Source: Sphingomonas_Q fennica_A
Lineage (GTDB): Bacteria; Pseudomonadota; Alphaproteobacteria; Sphingomonadales; Sphingomonadaceae
NCBI GenBank assembly: GCA_036946415.1
Contig: JAQIJD010000001.1
Location: 1 to 64,000, forward strand
DNA: 64,000 bases
Direction: 5' to 3'
The notes beneath the pieces are model-generated. The model ran no database searches, had not been told where the DNA came from, and saw only the letters and a list, made by a program, of their open reading frames with translations. Below, one piece after another: positions 8,821 through 17,638 of this stretch. A program made the position numbers and the translations under genes. Within the stretch, counting starts at the first letter, position 1; each line of letters begins with the position of its first letter.

Positions 8821-9264
8821 ATGAAGACTGTCGCTCGCCTCGCTTTCGGCCTCGCCGCCGTTGCGGCCTTCGCAGCCCCCGCCGCCGCGAAGGAATGGCA
8901 GATCAAGATGCTCAACAAGGGGGCAGACGGCGTGATGGTGTTCGAGCCGGCCTTCGTGAAGGCCGCTCCCGGCGACACGGTCAAGTTCGTCGCCGTCGAC
9001 AAGGGCCATAATGCCGAATCGATTGCCGGCATGGCGCCCGAGGGGGTCGCGCCGTTCAAGGGCAAGATCAACGAGGAGGTCGTCGTGCCGCTCGCCAAGC
9101 CGGGCGTCTACGGCATCAAGTGCACGCCGCATCTGGGCCTGGGCATGGTGGCGCTGGTGCAGGTGGGCAAGCCGGTCAACATGGCCGATGCTGGCGCGGG
9201 CGCGGCCAAGCTGCCGGGCCTCGCCAAGATGAAGATGACCAAGCTGCTGGCGCAGGTGAAGTAA
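8821..9264 (+). CDS. Pseudoazurin, periplasmic blue copper protein
   Basis: Type I copper electron carrier of the periplasm, normally donating electrons to nitrite or nitrous oxide reductase or to peroxidases. 147 residues with a Sec signal peptide (MKTVARLAFGLAAVAAFAAPAAA) and a cupredoxin domain. All four copper ligands are visible: H63 (GHNAE), C101, H104 and M109 in the CTPHLGLGM loop. An AGGAGG ribosome-binding site precedes ATG 8821. No denitrification gene lies in the window, so its partner is unknown. Confidence 0.95.
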   Translation: MKTVARLAFGLAAVAAFAAPAAAKEWQIKMLNKGADGVMVFEPAFVKAAPGDTVKFVAVDKGHNAESIAGMAPEGVAPFKGKINEEVVVPLAKPGVYGIKCTPHLGLGMVALVQVGKPVNMADAGAGAAKLPGLAKMKMTKLLAQVK

Positions 9265-9280
9265 GGGGGCACCCCCTTCG
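9263..9280 (+). terminator. Possible terminator hairpin after pseudoazurin
   Basis: AAGGGGG-CA-CCCCCTTC overlaps the stop codon of the copper-protein gene and folds into a short perfect stem. No T run follows, so termination activity is uncertain. Confidence 0.35.
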
Positions 9281-9325
9281 CAACCGAGGGGCGGGGTTCG
9301 GATCGGGGGGTGGCCGCGTTCGGGG

Positions 9326-9552
9326 CCGCCCTTCGATACGCGGCTGGCGCCGCTACTCAGGACGAACGGGCGGGGGCGGGGCGGGTGTTGAGGTGCCGGC
9401 CTCATTTGGTCCGAGTGGAGCAGGGGTACGCGCGGAACGGCTGTGGCGTGCGGTGTCTCGACTTCGCTCGACACGAACGGTGGGGGGGGCAGGATTCCGC
9501 TGTGGCCATCCGCCTCCCCGACCTCCGTTCACCCCGAGCGTAGTCGAGGGGC
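9326..9552. repeat. Cluster of short palindromic repeats
   Basis: The 314-base gap between pseudoazurin and the FAD oxidoreductase holds no gene but is packed with palindromes. One is CCCTTCGATACGCGG...CCGCTACTCAGGACGAACG (9328-9369), of the same family as the element after hemB. The other is an opposed pair, TCTCGACTTCGCTCGACACG (about 9455) and CCCCGAGCGTAGTCGAGGGG (about 9533). Confidence 0.55.
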
Positions 9553-9578
9553 ACGCGGAACGTTGGTCGCGCCTGCCC

Positions 9579-11199
9579 TCAAGCCGCTACGCGATCCGCG
9601 ACGAGGCTGAGCGCCACCGCTTCGGCCACCTTGATGCCGTCGATCGCGGCGGAAAGGATGCCGCCGGCGTAGCCCGCGCCTTCGCCGGCCGGGAACAGGC
9701 CGGCCATGCCGATGCTCTGGAAATCGCGGCCGCGGGGGATGCGGACGGGGGAGGAGGTGCGCGTCTCGACGCCGGTCATCACCGCGTCCGGGTGGTCGTA
9801 GCCGGCGATCTGGCGGCCGAAGACGGGCAGCGCCTCGCGCAGCGCCGCCGTGACGAACGGGGGCAGGACGGTATCGAGATCGGTCAGCGTCACCCCCGGC
9901 TTGTAGCTGGGGATCACCTCGCCAAGCGCGGTGGAGGGGCGCCGGGCGATGAAATCGCCGACCAGCTGGCCGGGGGCCGAATAGTCCGATCCGCCCGCCA
10001 CGAACGCTTTCTCCTCCAGCGCACGCTGGAGGGCGATGCCGGCGAGCGGGTGGCCGGGATAGTCGCGCGCCGGATCGATGCCGACGACGAGGCCCGAATT
10101 GGCGTTGAATTCGGCGCGTGAATATTGGCTCATGCCGTTCGTCACCACCCGCCCCGGTTCCGAGGCGGCGGCGACGACCCGCCCGCCGGGGGCACATGCA
10201 GAAGCTGTAGACGGTCCGCCCGTCCGCGCAGTGATGCGACAGCGTATAAGCCGCCGCCCCCAGATCGGGGTGCTTCGCGCACGCGCCGAAGCGGGCGCGA
10301 TCGATCCAGCTCTGCGGATGTTCGATCCGCACCCCGATCGAGAAGGGCTTGGCCTCCATCGGCACGCCGGCGTCGTGGAGCATCGCGAACGTGTCGCGCG
10401 CGCTGTGGCCTATGGCGAGGACGACGCGGTCCGCGGCCAGTTCCTCCCCGTCCTGGAAGCGCAGCCCGGCGATGCGGCCGCGCTCGGTCAGCAGCCCCTC
10501 GACGCGCCGGCCCCAGCGATATTCGCCGCCGAGCGCCTCGATCGTGGCGCGCATCCGCTCGACCATGGTGACGAGGCGGAACGTGCCGATATGGGGATGC
10601 GCCTCCCACAATATCTCCGGCGGCGCGCCGGCGGCGACGAACTCGGTCAGCACCTTGCGGCCGAGGTGGCGGGGATCCTTGATCTGGCTCCACAATTTGC
10701 CGTCGGAAAAGGTGCCGGCGCCGCCCTCGCCGAACTGCACGTTCGATTCGGGATCGAGCACGCCCCGCCGCCACAGGCCCCACGTATCCTTCGTGCGCTG
10801 GCGGACGATGCGGCCGCGATCGACGATGATCGGGCGGAACCCCATCTGTGCGAGGATCAGTCCCGCGAACAGCCCGCACGGCCCGGCGCCGACGACCACC
10901 GGCCGCCCAGCCTCCCCCGCATCCGCCGCGCGGGCGACGAAGCGGTAGGCGGTGTCGGGGGTGGGGCGCACGTCCTTGTCGCCGGCGAAGCGGGCGAGGA
11001 CGGCGGCCTCGTCCGCCAGCGCGACGTCCACCGTATAGATCATCAGGATCGCGGATTTGCGGCGCGCATCGTTGGCGCGACGGGCGACGGCGAAGTCGCG
11101 CAGCTCGCCCTCGGCAAGGCCGAGGCGGGCGATCAGCGCGGCGCGTAATTCCCCGGGCGGATGGCCGAGGGGCAGCTTGAGATCGGTGACGCGAAGCAT
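9579..11199 (-). pseudogene. FAD-dependent oxidoreductase, split by one extra base
   Basis: Uncharacterised FAD-dependent dehydrogenase family (COG2509 type). The N-terminal part (from ATG 11199) includes the dinucleotide-binding motif VVVGAGPCGLFAGLILAQMG and reads normally to YSFCMCP. There a run of five G (plus strand 10188-10192) puts it out of frame. Removing one base restores FCMCPGGRVVAAASEPG joined to VTNGMSQYSRAEFNANSGL and the C-terminal FAD-binding part FPAGEGAGYAGGILSAAIDG, giving about 539 residues, the expected family length. Both halves keep full conservation, so I think this is a homopolymer error or a very recent mutation. The alternative frame after the shift is low-complexity Arg-rich and not a real protein. 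Confidence 0.8.
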
Positions 11200-11243
11200 G
11201 GGCCGCTAGGTAGGCGCTGATCGGGCGGGGCGGAAGCGGGCGT

Positions 11244-14006
11244 TCAGTCCGCCGCGGTTTCCCCGATCGTCGAGGGTGCGGCCGCGGCCACAGGGCGACG
11301 GCCGCCGGCGCGGGTGATGGCCGCCTCCAGCGCCTCGGCGCCATAGGGTTTGCAGAGGACGACCGCGCCCGGCACGTCCACCGTCAGCCCCGTCTCCCCC
11401 GTGGCGAAGACGATGCCGACCGTCGGGCGCAGCTGGCGCGCGCGGGCGGCGAATTCGGGGCCGGAGAGGCCGGGCAGATTGACGTCCGTCACCAGCACGT
11501 CGACCGGCGCGGTCTGCAACGCGGTCATCGCATCCTCCGCGCTCGCCGCATCCACCACGACATAGCCCGCATCCTGCAGGACCTCGGCGGTGCTGGTGCG
11601 GATCAGCGCATCGTCCTCGACGAGGAGGATGGTCGATCCCGCGCTCGTCGGCGCAGGCGCGGGGGCGGCCGGAGCGGGCGCCGGGGCGGGCGCGGGGCGA
11701 TCGGCGCCGGCAGCGGCGCGCTGCTGCTGGTTGGCGAGGACGTGGCGCACCTTCCGCGCCAGCGCCTCGCGCGTATAGGGCTTGGACAGCAGCTCCACCC
11801 CGGCATCGAGCCGGCCGCCGTGGACGATCGAATTTTCGGTATAGCCCGAGGTGAACAGCACGGCGAGGCTCGGCAGCCGTTCGCGCGCGCGGCGTGCCAT
11901 CTCGGGGCTTTTGAGAGCGCCGGGCATCACCACGTCGGTGAACAGCAGGTCGATCGGGATACCGCTTTCGACGACGTTGAGCGCGCTCTGCGCATCGACC
12001 GCCTTCAGCACCCGGTAGCCGAGATCGGACAGCATCTCGACGACGGTGGCGCGGACGCCCTCGTCGTCCTCCACCACCAGCACGGTCTCGCTGCCGCCCG
12101 CCACCGGCCCGGTATCGACCGCGACCTCGACATCCTCGGCCGCCATCGCGCGCGGCAGATAGAGGCGGATGGTGGTGCCTTCGCCGACCTCCGAATAGAT
12201 CTTCACATGGCCGCCGGACTGTTTGACGAAGCCGTAGACCATCGACAGGCCGAGGCCCGATCCCTTGCCCTCGCCCTTCGTCGAGAAGAACGGCTCGAAC
12301 ACGCGCTCCATCACTTCTTGGCTCATGCCGGTGCCGGTGTCGGTGACGGCGAGCATCACATATTGGCCGGGCGTAACCTCCTCGTGGCGGCGGGCATAAG
12401 CGTCGTCGAGACTGGCGTTGGCGAGTTCGATGGTGAGGCGGCCGGAGCCGTTCATCGCGTCGCGCGCGTTGATCGCGAGGTTCAGGAGCGCATTCTCGAC
12501 CTGGCCGGGATCGATGAAGGTGTTCCACAGGCCGCCGCCGAAGATCGTCTCGATCTCGATCCCTTCGCCGATCGCGCGGCGCAGCATGTCGTCCATGCCC
12601 TGCACGAAGCGGGTGACGTTGACGACCTTGGGTTCCAGCGCCTGCCGCCGCCCGAAGGCGAGCAATTGCGAGGCGAGCTTCGCCCCGCGCGAGACGCCGG
12701 CCATGGCGTTGGCGACGCGCCGCTCCGCCCGGTCGTTGCCGGCGATGTCCTTGGCGAGCAGCTGGAGATTGCCCGACACGACCTGGAGCAGATTGTTGAA
12801 ATCGTGCGCGACGCCGCCGGTCAGCTTGCCGACCGTCTCCATCTTCTGCGCCTGCGCGAGCGCGACTTCGGCCTGCCGCCGTTCGGCGATCTCGGCGATG
12901 ACGCGCGCTTCCAGCGTCTCGTTGAGCTGGCGAAGCTGGTCCTCGGCGCGCTCGCGGTGGCGGACCTGGCGGGCGAGCACTTCGGCCTGTTCGCGCAATT
13001 CCTGTTCGGCGGCGCGGCGATCGGTGATGTCGGTATGGACGCCGACCCATTCGACGATCCGCCCCTCCGCATCGAGCGTGGGCAGCGCGCGGACGAGGCA
13101 GGTGCGCCATGCCCCGTCGTGCCGGCGGACGCGATGCTCGAACAGGAACGGCTTGCGTTCGGCCACCGCCTCGTTCCACGCGGTGACGGTGGCCGCCGCA
13201 TCGTCGGGATGGACCGCGTCCGACCAGCCATAGCCCTGATAGGCCGCGCGCGACTGGCCGGTCAGCGCCGCCCAGCCGGGCTGTTCGCCTTCCATCCGCC
13301 CCTCGGCGCTGTTGGTCCACAGCACGCCGTGGACGGCCTGCACCGCCGCGGCGAAGCGGCTGTTGCTGCGATCGAGATCGCGCTCCATCGCCACGCGATC
13401 GGTATTGTCGATCACGGTGCACATCACGCCGGTGACCTGGCCGTCCGGCTCGCGCACGGGGGTGTAGAACAGGTCGAATATCTTGTCCTCGGCCACGCCG
13501 TCGCGCAGCAGCGTCATCGGCTGATCGCGATAGGCGGTCACCTCGCCCCGGAAGCCGGCTTCCAGCATGCGGCGGTTCCAGTCCCAGATTTCGGGATAGA
13601 TAGCGGGAACCGTGCCGCCCAGCGCGCCGGGGTGGCGCGCGCCGGCGATGGCGCGATAGGCGTCGTTGTAGAGCATCACATGATCGCGGCCCCACATCAG
13701 CACCTTGGGGACGGGCGAGTTGACGACATTGTCGACCGTGGTGCGCAGCGCCTGCGACCAGCCGGCGATCGGCCCCAGCGCGCTTTCCGCCCAGCGGAAG
13801 CCGCGGATCAGATCGCCGCACTCGCCGCCGCCGGTCGGCCAGACGGCCGACGTCGACGGTGCCGCCTTGCCATCGCGCATCAGGCGGAGCGCGCTGCGCA
13901 CCACCTCGCTCGCATTGCCGTAATCGCCGCCGGCGAGCTGATCGGCGATGAAGCCGTCCAGTTCGGGAGTGAGCGAGATGTTGCGGGTCTGGCGGGGGGC
14001 GGGCAT
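11244..14006 (-). CDS. Hybrid sensor histidine kinase with N-terminal ParD-like RHH domain and two receiver domains
   Basis: Large soluble hybrid kinase, about 920 residues. Numbering here is from the TTG at 14036; ATG 14006 is residue 11. Order: ParD/CopG-type ribbon-helix-helix at about 15-57 (TRNISLTPELDGFIADQL, then GDYGNASEVVRSALRLM); PAS-like domain 80-215; second PAS 225-345 (HPDDA...GVHTDITDR); coiled coil 345-395; histidine kinase core with H411 in GGVAHDFNNLLQ, N box at 512-525 and G box DTGTGM at 566; receiver 1 with Asp701; an Ala/Pro linker at 780-800; receiver 2 with Asp851. No transmembrane segment. All phosphotransfer residues are intact. No toxin gene lies next to it. An RHH domain on a kinase is unusual: it could bind DNA or mediate dimerisation. 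Target unknown. Confidence 0.92.
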   Translation of the reverse strand: MPAPRQTRNISLTPELDGFIADQLAGGDYGNASEVVRSALRLMRDGKAAPSTSAVWPTGGGECGDLIRGFRWAESALGPIAGWSQALRTTVDNVVNSPVPKVLMWGRDHVMLYNDAYRAIAGARHPGALGGTVPAIYPEIWDWNRRMLEAGFRGEVTAYRDQPMTLLRDGVAEDKIFDLFYTPVREPDGQVTGVMCTVIDNTDRVAMERDLDRSNSRFAAAVQAVHGVLWTNSAEGRMEGEQPGWAALTGQSRAAYQGYGWSDAVHPDDAAATVTAWNEAVAERKPFLFEHRVRRHDGAWRTCLVRALPTLDAEGRIVEWVGVHTDITDRRAAEQELREQAEVLARQVRHRERAEDQLRQLNETLEARVIAEIAERRQAEVALAQAQKMETVGKLTGGVAHDFNNLLQVVSGNLQLLAKDIAGNDRAERRVANAMAGVSRGAKLASQLLAFGRRQALEPKVVNVTRFVQGMDDMLRRAIGEGIEIETIFGGGLWNTFIDPGQVENALLNLAINARDAMNGSGRLTIELANASLDDAYARRHEEVTPGQYVMLAVTDTGTGMSQEVMERVFEPFFSTKGEGKGSGLGLSMVYGFVKQSGGHVKIYSEVGEGTTIRLYLPRAMAAEDVEVAVDTGPVAGGSETVLVVEDDEGVRATVVEMLSDLGYRVLKAVDAQSALNVVESGIPIDLLFTDVVMPGALKSPEMARRARERLPSLAVLFTSGYTENSIVHGGRLDAGVELLSKPYTREALARKVRHVLANQQQRAAAGADRPAPAPAPAPAAPAPAPTSAGSTILLVEDDALIRTSTAEVLQDAGYVVVDAASAEDAMTALQTAPVDVLVTDVNLPGLSGPEFAARARQLRPTVGIVFATGETGLTVDVPGAVVLCKPYGAEALEAAITRAGGRRPVAAAAPSTIGETAAD

Positions 14007-14116
14007 CACCGGGGTATCGGCCGTGGCAGAGGCCAAGTCAATCGACCTGTGTCAACAGATGGCACATGGCGCATGCGCCCGCCTGGTCCTATATGGGCCG
14101 CGCAAGGAGAGACGAT

Positions 14117-14848
14117 ATGTGCGATGTGCGGGAATGGCCGCAGGCGGGGCGGGTGCGGATGATCGTGCCGGCGCCGGTCGGGCGGATCGGCACCGGCCAG
14201 CCCGATCCGGAACCGGCGCTGATCGCGGCGATGGACGACACCCACGTCTTCATGATGGGCGACAATCCGGCGCTGCCGCGGATGCCCGAACGGCCGCGGC
14301 TGGTGGACTTCTTCCGCCACCGTTTCAGCGACATCGCCGTCCGCCACCTGACGGTCAGCGCCAAGCGCGCGCTGGATCAGGGCATGGACGAGAAGATCGT
14401 CATCGCCTGCCTGCTGCACGACATCGCCAACGGCTGTTTCGTCCGTTCCGACCATGGCTATTGGGGCGGGCAGATGATCGCCCCCTATGTGTCCGAAGAG
14501 GTGGCGTGGGCCGTTAAATACCACCAGCCGCTGCGCTATTTCGCCGACGAATCGGTCGGCTACGCCTATCCGGACAGCTACGACCGCTTCTTCGGCCCCG
14601 ATTACGTGCCGCCCGAATATATCCGTCGCGACCATGAGGAAGCGCGCAACCACCGCTGGTATATGACGGCGCGGATGGTGACGCTCTACGACACCTATTT
14701 CTTCGATGACGTGCCCGCCTTCGATCCGGAAATATTCACCGACATCATCGGCCGCAACTTCAAGGAGCCGGAGGAGGGGCTGGGGTTCGACAATTCGCCC
14801 GTCGCGCACATGTGGCGGACGATGATCTGGCCGAACAATTTCCTGTGA
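14117..14848 (+). CDS. HD-domain protein, possibly PhnZ/MIOX-like
   Basis: 243-residue predicted metalloprotein. An AAGGAGA site precedes ATG 14117 (MCDVREWPQAGRVRM). The central helical domain carries RHLTVSAKRAL, the HD motif ACLLHDIANG, then HGYWGGQMIAPYVSEEVAWAVKYH. The H...HD...H...H pattern fits the HD superfamily; the HGxxGG-to-KYH section resembles mixed-valent diiron HD oxygenases (PhnZ, myo-inositol oxygenase) more than phosphohydrolases. That finer assignment is inference. Conserved tail ends SPVAHMWRTMIWPNNFL. Divergent from the histidine kinase, about 110 bases between starts. Confidence 0.75.
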   Translation: MCDVREWPQAGRVRMIVPAPVGRIGTGQPDPEPALIAAMDDTHVFMMGDNPALPRMPERPRLVDFFRHRFSDIAVRHLTVSAKRALDQGMDEKIVIACLLHDIANGCFVRSDHGYWGGQMIAPYVSEEVAWAVKYHQPLRYFADESVGYAYPDSYDRFFGPDYVPPEYIRRDHEEARNHRWYMTARMVTLYDTYFFDDVPAFDPEIFTDIIGRNFKEPEEGLGFDNSPVAHMWRTMIWPNNFL

Positions 14849-14936
14849 CCGTCACGGGTCCGTCCCGGCCCGGTCACCACTTTGCAAGGGATAGGGGTTA
14901 GGGAACCGGCAGCATCCCTCGGGCGATAGGACGATC

Positions 14937-15059
14937 ATGTCGCTGAACGCTTCCCGAACGACCGCTCCCGCCGCCGGCCGCGCCGTGACGGACGGCCCCG
15001 GCCTCTGCCTGATCGCCCGCCTGCTGCGCTGGTCGACGCGGAACGTGCGACAGGGCTGA
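14937..15059 (+). CDS. Possible 40-residue small ORF
   Basis: ATG at 14937 opens a 40-codon frame (MSLNASRTTAPAAGRAVTDG...) ending TGA 15059, with a modest GGCGATAGGA site upstream. It sits alone between the HD gene and the convergent purQ. No recognisable family. It could be chance in GC-rich DNA. Confidence 0.25.
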   Translation: MSLNASRTTAPAAGRAVTDGPGLCLIARLLRWSTRNVRQG

Positions 15060-15075
15060 CCGGCGGCCGGGCTGA

Positions 15076-15741
15076 TCAGCCGACCGCTTCGAGCAGCCCT
15101 TCGAACAGACGCCGCCCGTCCGCCCCGCCATGTTCGGGGCCGATGCGGCGTTCGGGGTGCGGCATCAGCCCCAGCACCCGCCCGTTCTCCGAAACGACCC
15201 CGGCGATGTCCCGCGCCGATCCGTTGACGCTGCCGTCATAACGGAAGGCGACGCGGCCTTCGCCCTCCAGTCGATCGAGCGTATCGGCATCGGCGGTGTA
15301 ATTGCCGTCGTGGTGGGCGACGGGAATGGTGATCGCCTCGCCGGGGCGATAGCCGCGGGTGAAGGGGGAGTTCGCCTCACCCACCGTCAGCGCCACGTCG
15401 CGGCAGACGAAGGCGAGGCCGGCGTTGCGCATCAGCGCGCCGGGCAGCAGCCCCGCTTCCGTCAGCACCTGGAAGCCGTTGCAGACGCCCAGCACCGGCA
15501 GGCCGCGCGCCGCCCCCTCCGCCACCGCGCGCATCACCGGGCTGCGCGCCGCCATCGCGCCCGAGCGCAGATAGTCGCCATAGGAAAAGCCGCCGGGCAC
15601 GCCGACGAGGTCGATGCCGTCGGGCAGGCTGGTCTCGCGGTGCCACAGCATCATCGGGGCCTGCCCCGTCACCGCTTCCAGCGCAACCGCCAGATCGCGA
15701 TCGCAATTGGAGCCGGGGAAGACGATGACCGCGCTCTTCAC
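15076..15741 (-). CDS. purQ: Phosphoribosylformylglycinamidine synthase, glutaminase subunit
   Basis: Glutaminase subunit of the three-part FGAM synthase (PurS-PurQ-PurL) of de novo purine synthesis; releases ammonia from glutamine for PurL. 221 residues. Class I glutamine amidotransferase: FPGSNCDRD at the start, oxyanion loop GVPGGFSYGDYLRSGA, nucleophile Cys87 in LGVCNGFQ, and His/Glu of the triad in LMPHPERRIG. Starts at GTG 15741, overlapping the purS stop by four bases. purL is not in the window. Confidence 0.96.
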   Translation of the reverse strand: MKSAVIVFPGSNCDRDLAVALEAVTGQAPMMLWHRETSLPDGIDLVGVPGGFSYGDYLRSGAMAARSPVMRAVAEGAARGLPVLGVCNGFQVLTEAGLLPGALMRNAGLAFVCRDVALTVGEANSPFTRGYRPGEAITIPVAHHDGNYTADADTLDRLEGEGRVAFRYDGSVNGSARDIAGVVSENGRVLGLMPHPERRIGPEHGGADGRRLFEGLLEAVG

Positions 15742-15974
15742 GCGCCGATCCGCTCGATACGGTAGGTTTCGATCACCGTGTTGGCGAGCAATTGCCGGCA
15801 CATCGCATCGAGATCGGCATCGCTCACGCCGTCCGCCAGATCGAGTTCGATCAGCCGGCCGACGCGCACGTCCTCCACGCCCGAAAAACCGAGGCCGCCG
15901 AGCGCACTGTGTACGGCGCGGCCTTGCGGATCGAGCACGCCGGGCTTCAGCGTGACGTGGATGCGGGCCTTCAT
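15738..15974 (-). CDS. purS: Phosphoribosylformylglycinamidine synthase subunit PurS
   Basis: Small bridging subunit of the PurSQL complex. 78 residues from ATG 15974 (MKARIHVTLKPGVLDPQGRAV), with the typical VRVGRLIELDL and LANTVIETYRIE segments. Overlaps purQ by four bases (GTGA), implying translational coupling. Confidence 0.96.
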   Translation of the reverse strand: MKARIHVTLKPGVLDPQGRAVHSALGGLGFSGVEDVRVGRLIELDLADGVSDADLDAMCRQLLANTVIETYRIERIGA

Positions 15975-16081
15975 GGTGCGAGCGCTCCTTCCCCAAGCGA
16001 CGGCGGGATCGCGCCGTGCTATGGCCGAGGGGCGGGGCGGGGGCAACCGTCTGCCGCAGGATCGAGGGAGCCCGCACGCCG

Positions 16082-16780
16082 ATGTCCGTCCGCCTGATCG
16101 GCCTCGATGCCGACGATACGCTGTGGCACAACGAGCCGTTGTTCCGGGTGACCGCCGACCGCTTCCGCGACCTGCTGGTGCCCCATGCCGAGGAGGCGAC
16201 GGTGGCGGAGACGCTGGAGGCGGTCGAGCGGCGTAACATCGGCGTCTACGGCTATGGCGCCAAGGGCTTCACGCTATCGATGCTGGAAACCGCGATCGAG
16301 GTTTCGGGCGGCTGCGTGCCGGCGGCGGTGCTGGCCGAGATCATGGCGGCCGGGCGCGACCTGATGCGCCACCCGATCGAGCCGCTGCCGGGCGTGGAGG
16401 AGGCGCTGGCAACGCTGGCGGGCATCGCCGACCTCGTCCTCATCACCAAGGGCGATCTGTTCCACCAGGAACAGAAGCTGGCGGCATCGGGCCTCGGCCG
16501 GCATTTCACGGGCGTCGAGATCGTGAGCGAGAAGACGCCCGAATGTTACGATCGCGCCTTCCGCCGCCATGGCGCGGCTCCGCAAGCGGCGCTGATGGCG
16601 GGCAATTCGGTGCGGTCGGACGTGCTGCCCGCCTTGGCGGCGGGGGCGTGGGCGGCGCTGGTGCCCTATCCGCTGGTGTGGAGCCACGAGGCGGCGGAGG
16701 CGCCCGCCGGCCACCCGCGCTTCCGCGAGATCGCCTCGCTGGCCGAGCTGCCGGCGTGGATCGCCGAGCTGGCCGCCTGA
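16082..16780 (+). CDS. HAD superfamily hydrolase
   Basis: Predicted phosphatase, 232 residues. Motif I is DADDTLW with the nucleophile and general acid Asp pair, motif II LVLITKGD, lysine motif SEKTPE, and motif IV AGNSVRSDVLPAL. A helical cap lies between motifs I and II (YGYGAKGFTLSMLETAIEVSGG). Resembles YjjG-type phosphatases; substrate not determinable. Divergent from purS, convergent with the Crp-like regulator. Confidence 0.88.
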   Translation: MSVRLIGLDADDTLWHNEPLFRVTADRFRDLLVPHAEEATVAETLEAVERRNIGVYGYGAKGFTLSMLETAIEVSGGCVPAAVLAEIMAAGRDLMRHPIEPLPGVEEALATLAGIADLVLITKGDLFHQEQKLAASGLGRHFTGVEIVSEKTPECYDRAFRRHGAAPQAALMAGNSVRSDVLPALAAGAWAALVPYPLVWSHEAAEAPAGHPRFREIASLAELPAWIAELAA

Positions 16781-16784
16781 CGGC

Positions 16785-17570
16785 TCATTCGGGCAGCGCG
16801 ATCGGCCCGTCGTCGAGGTGAAGGTAGCGTTCGTTGAAATCGCCGACATGGCGCAGCCGGTCGCGATCGGGGATCGAGATGCTGCGCTTGGTGCGCGCGA
16901 TCAGCCCCTCGGCCTCCAGCGACTTCAGCGTGCGGTTGACGTGGACCGCGGTCAACCCGATCGCGTCGCCCAATTGCTCCTGCGTCATCGGCAGCTCGTA
17001 GCCATATTGCAGACTCAGCCCCTCCCGATCGAGCCGCACCGCCAGCTCGCACAGCAGATGCGCGACGCGTGCGCGCGCATCGCGCCGGCCGATGTTGAGG
17101 ATCCATTCGCGATACATCGATGCATCGACCAGCAGCCGCACCATCACCGCCCGCGCGATCGCCGGGCGCGAATAGGTGAGCGCGTGGAGCGCGGACCGCT
17201 GGACGATCGCCACGCGCCCGCGCGTCAGCATCTGCACGCTGTGATCGGCGACGTTGAGGAACAGGTTCTGAAGGTCGAGCGCGTCGCCTGGCACGTGCAG
17301 CGACACGATCTGGCGGGCGCCGTCCCCGCCCAGTTTCTGGCGATAGGCGAAGCCGGACAGCAGGACGATGCAGGGGCCGGGGGGATCGGCCTCGCGAATG
17401 GTGTAGCTGCCGGCCTCCAGCGTGCGGACCACATGCGGCAGCGCGCAGATCGCGGCGCGGTCCTCCGCGTCGAGTTCGACGCGGAGGCAGAGGTTGCGGG
17501 CGAGGAGGGACAACGCGCCCTCGTCGGCGGTATCGGCCGGATCGGGAAAGGGGATGGCGGAAGCGGTCAT
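16785..17570 (-). CDS. Crp/Fnr family transcriptional regulator
   Basis: 261 residues from ATG 17570. N-terminal cyclic-nucleotide-binding-like beta barrel (LEAGSYTIREADPPGPCIVLLSGFAYRQK), dimerisation helix, and a C-terminal winged helix with the recognition segment MTQEQLGDAIGLTAVHVNRTLKSLEAEGLI. It lacks the N-terminal cysteine cluster of oxygen-sensing FNR, and its effector is unknown. Same strand as purC, 68 bases downstream of it, so the two may be co-transcribed. Confidence 0.92.
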   Translation of the reverse strand: MTASAIPFPDPADTADEGALSLLARNLCLRVELDAEDRAAICALPHVVRTLEAGSYTIREADPPGPCIVLLSGFAYRQKLGGDGARQIVSLHVPGDALDLQNLFLNVADHSVQMLTRGRVAIVQRSALHALTYSRPAIARAVMVRLLVDASMYREWILNIGRRDARARVAHLLCELAVRLDREGLSLQYGYELPMTQEQLGDAIGLTAVHVNRTLKSLEAEGLIARTKRSISIPDRDRLRHVGDFNERYLHLDDGPIALPE

Positions 17571-17638
17571 CCCGATCACCTTAATCTGGATTGTGCGCGA
17601 TACGATAACAAAGATCAGGCGCGTGCGCACAAATCCGT

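Noticed and set aside
9529..10140. Arg-rich continuation of the FAD oxidoreductase frame
   Set aside because: Low-complexity product of the frameshift; the other frame carries the conserved FAD-binding C-terminus.
11742..14162. Plus-strand 806-codon frame opposite the histidine kinase
   Set aside because: Shadow frame: His/Arg/Asp-rich, no domain; the minus-strand kinase has every expected motif.
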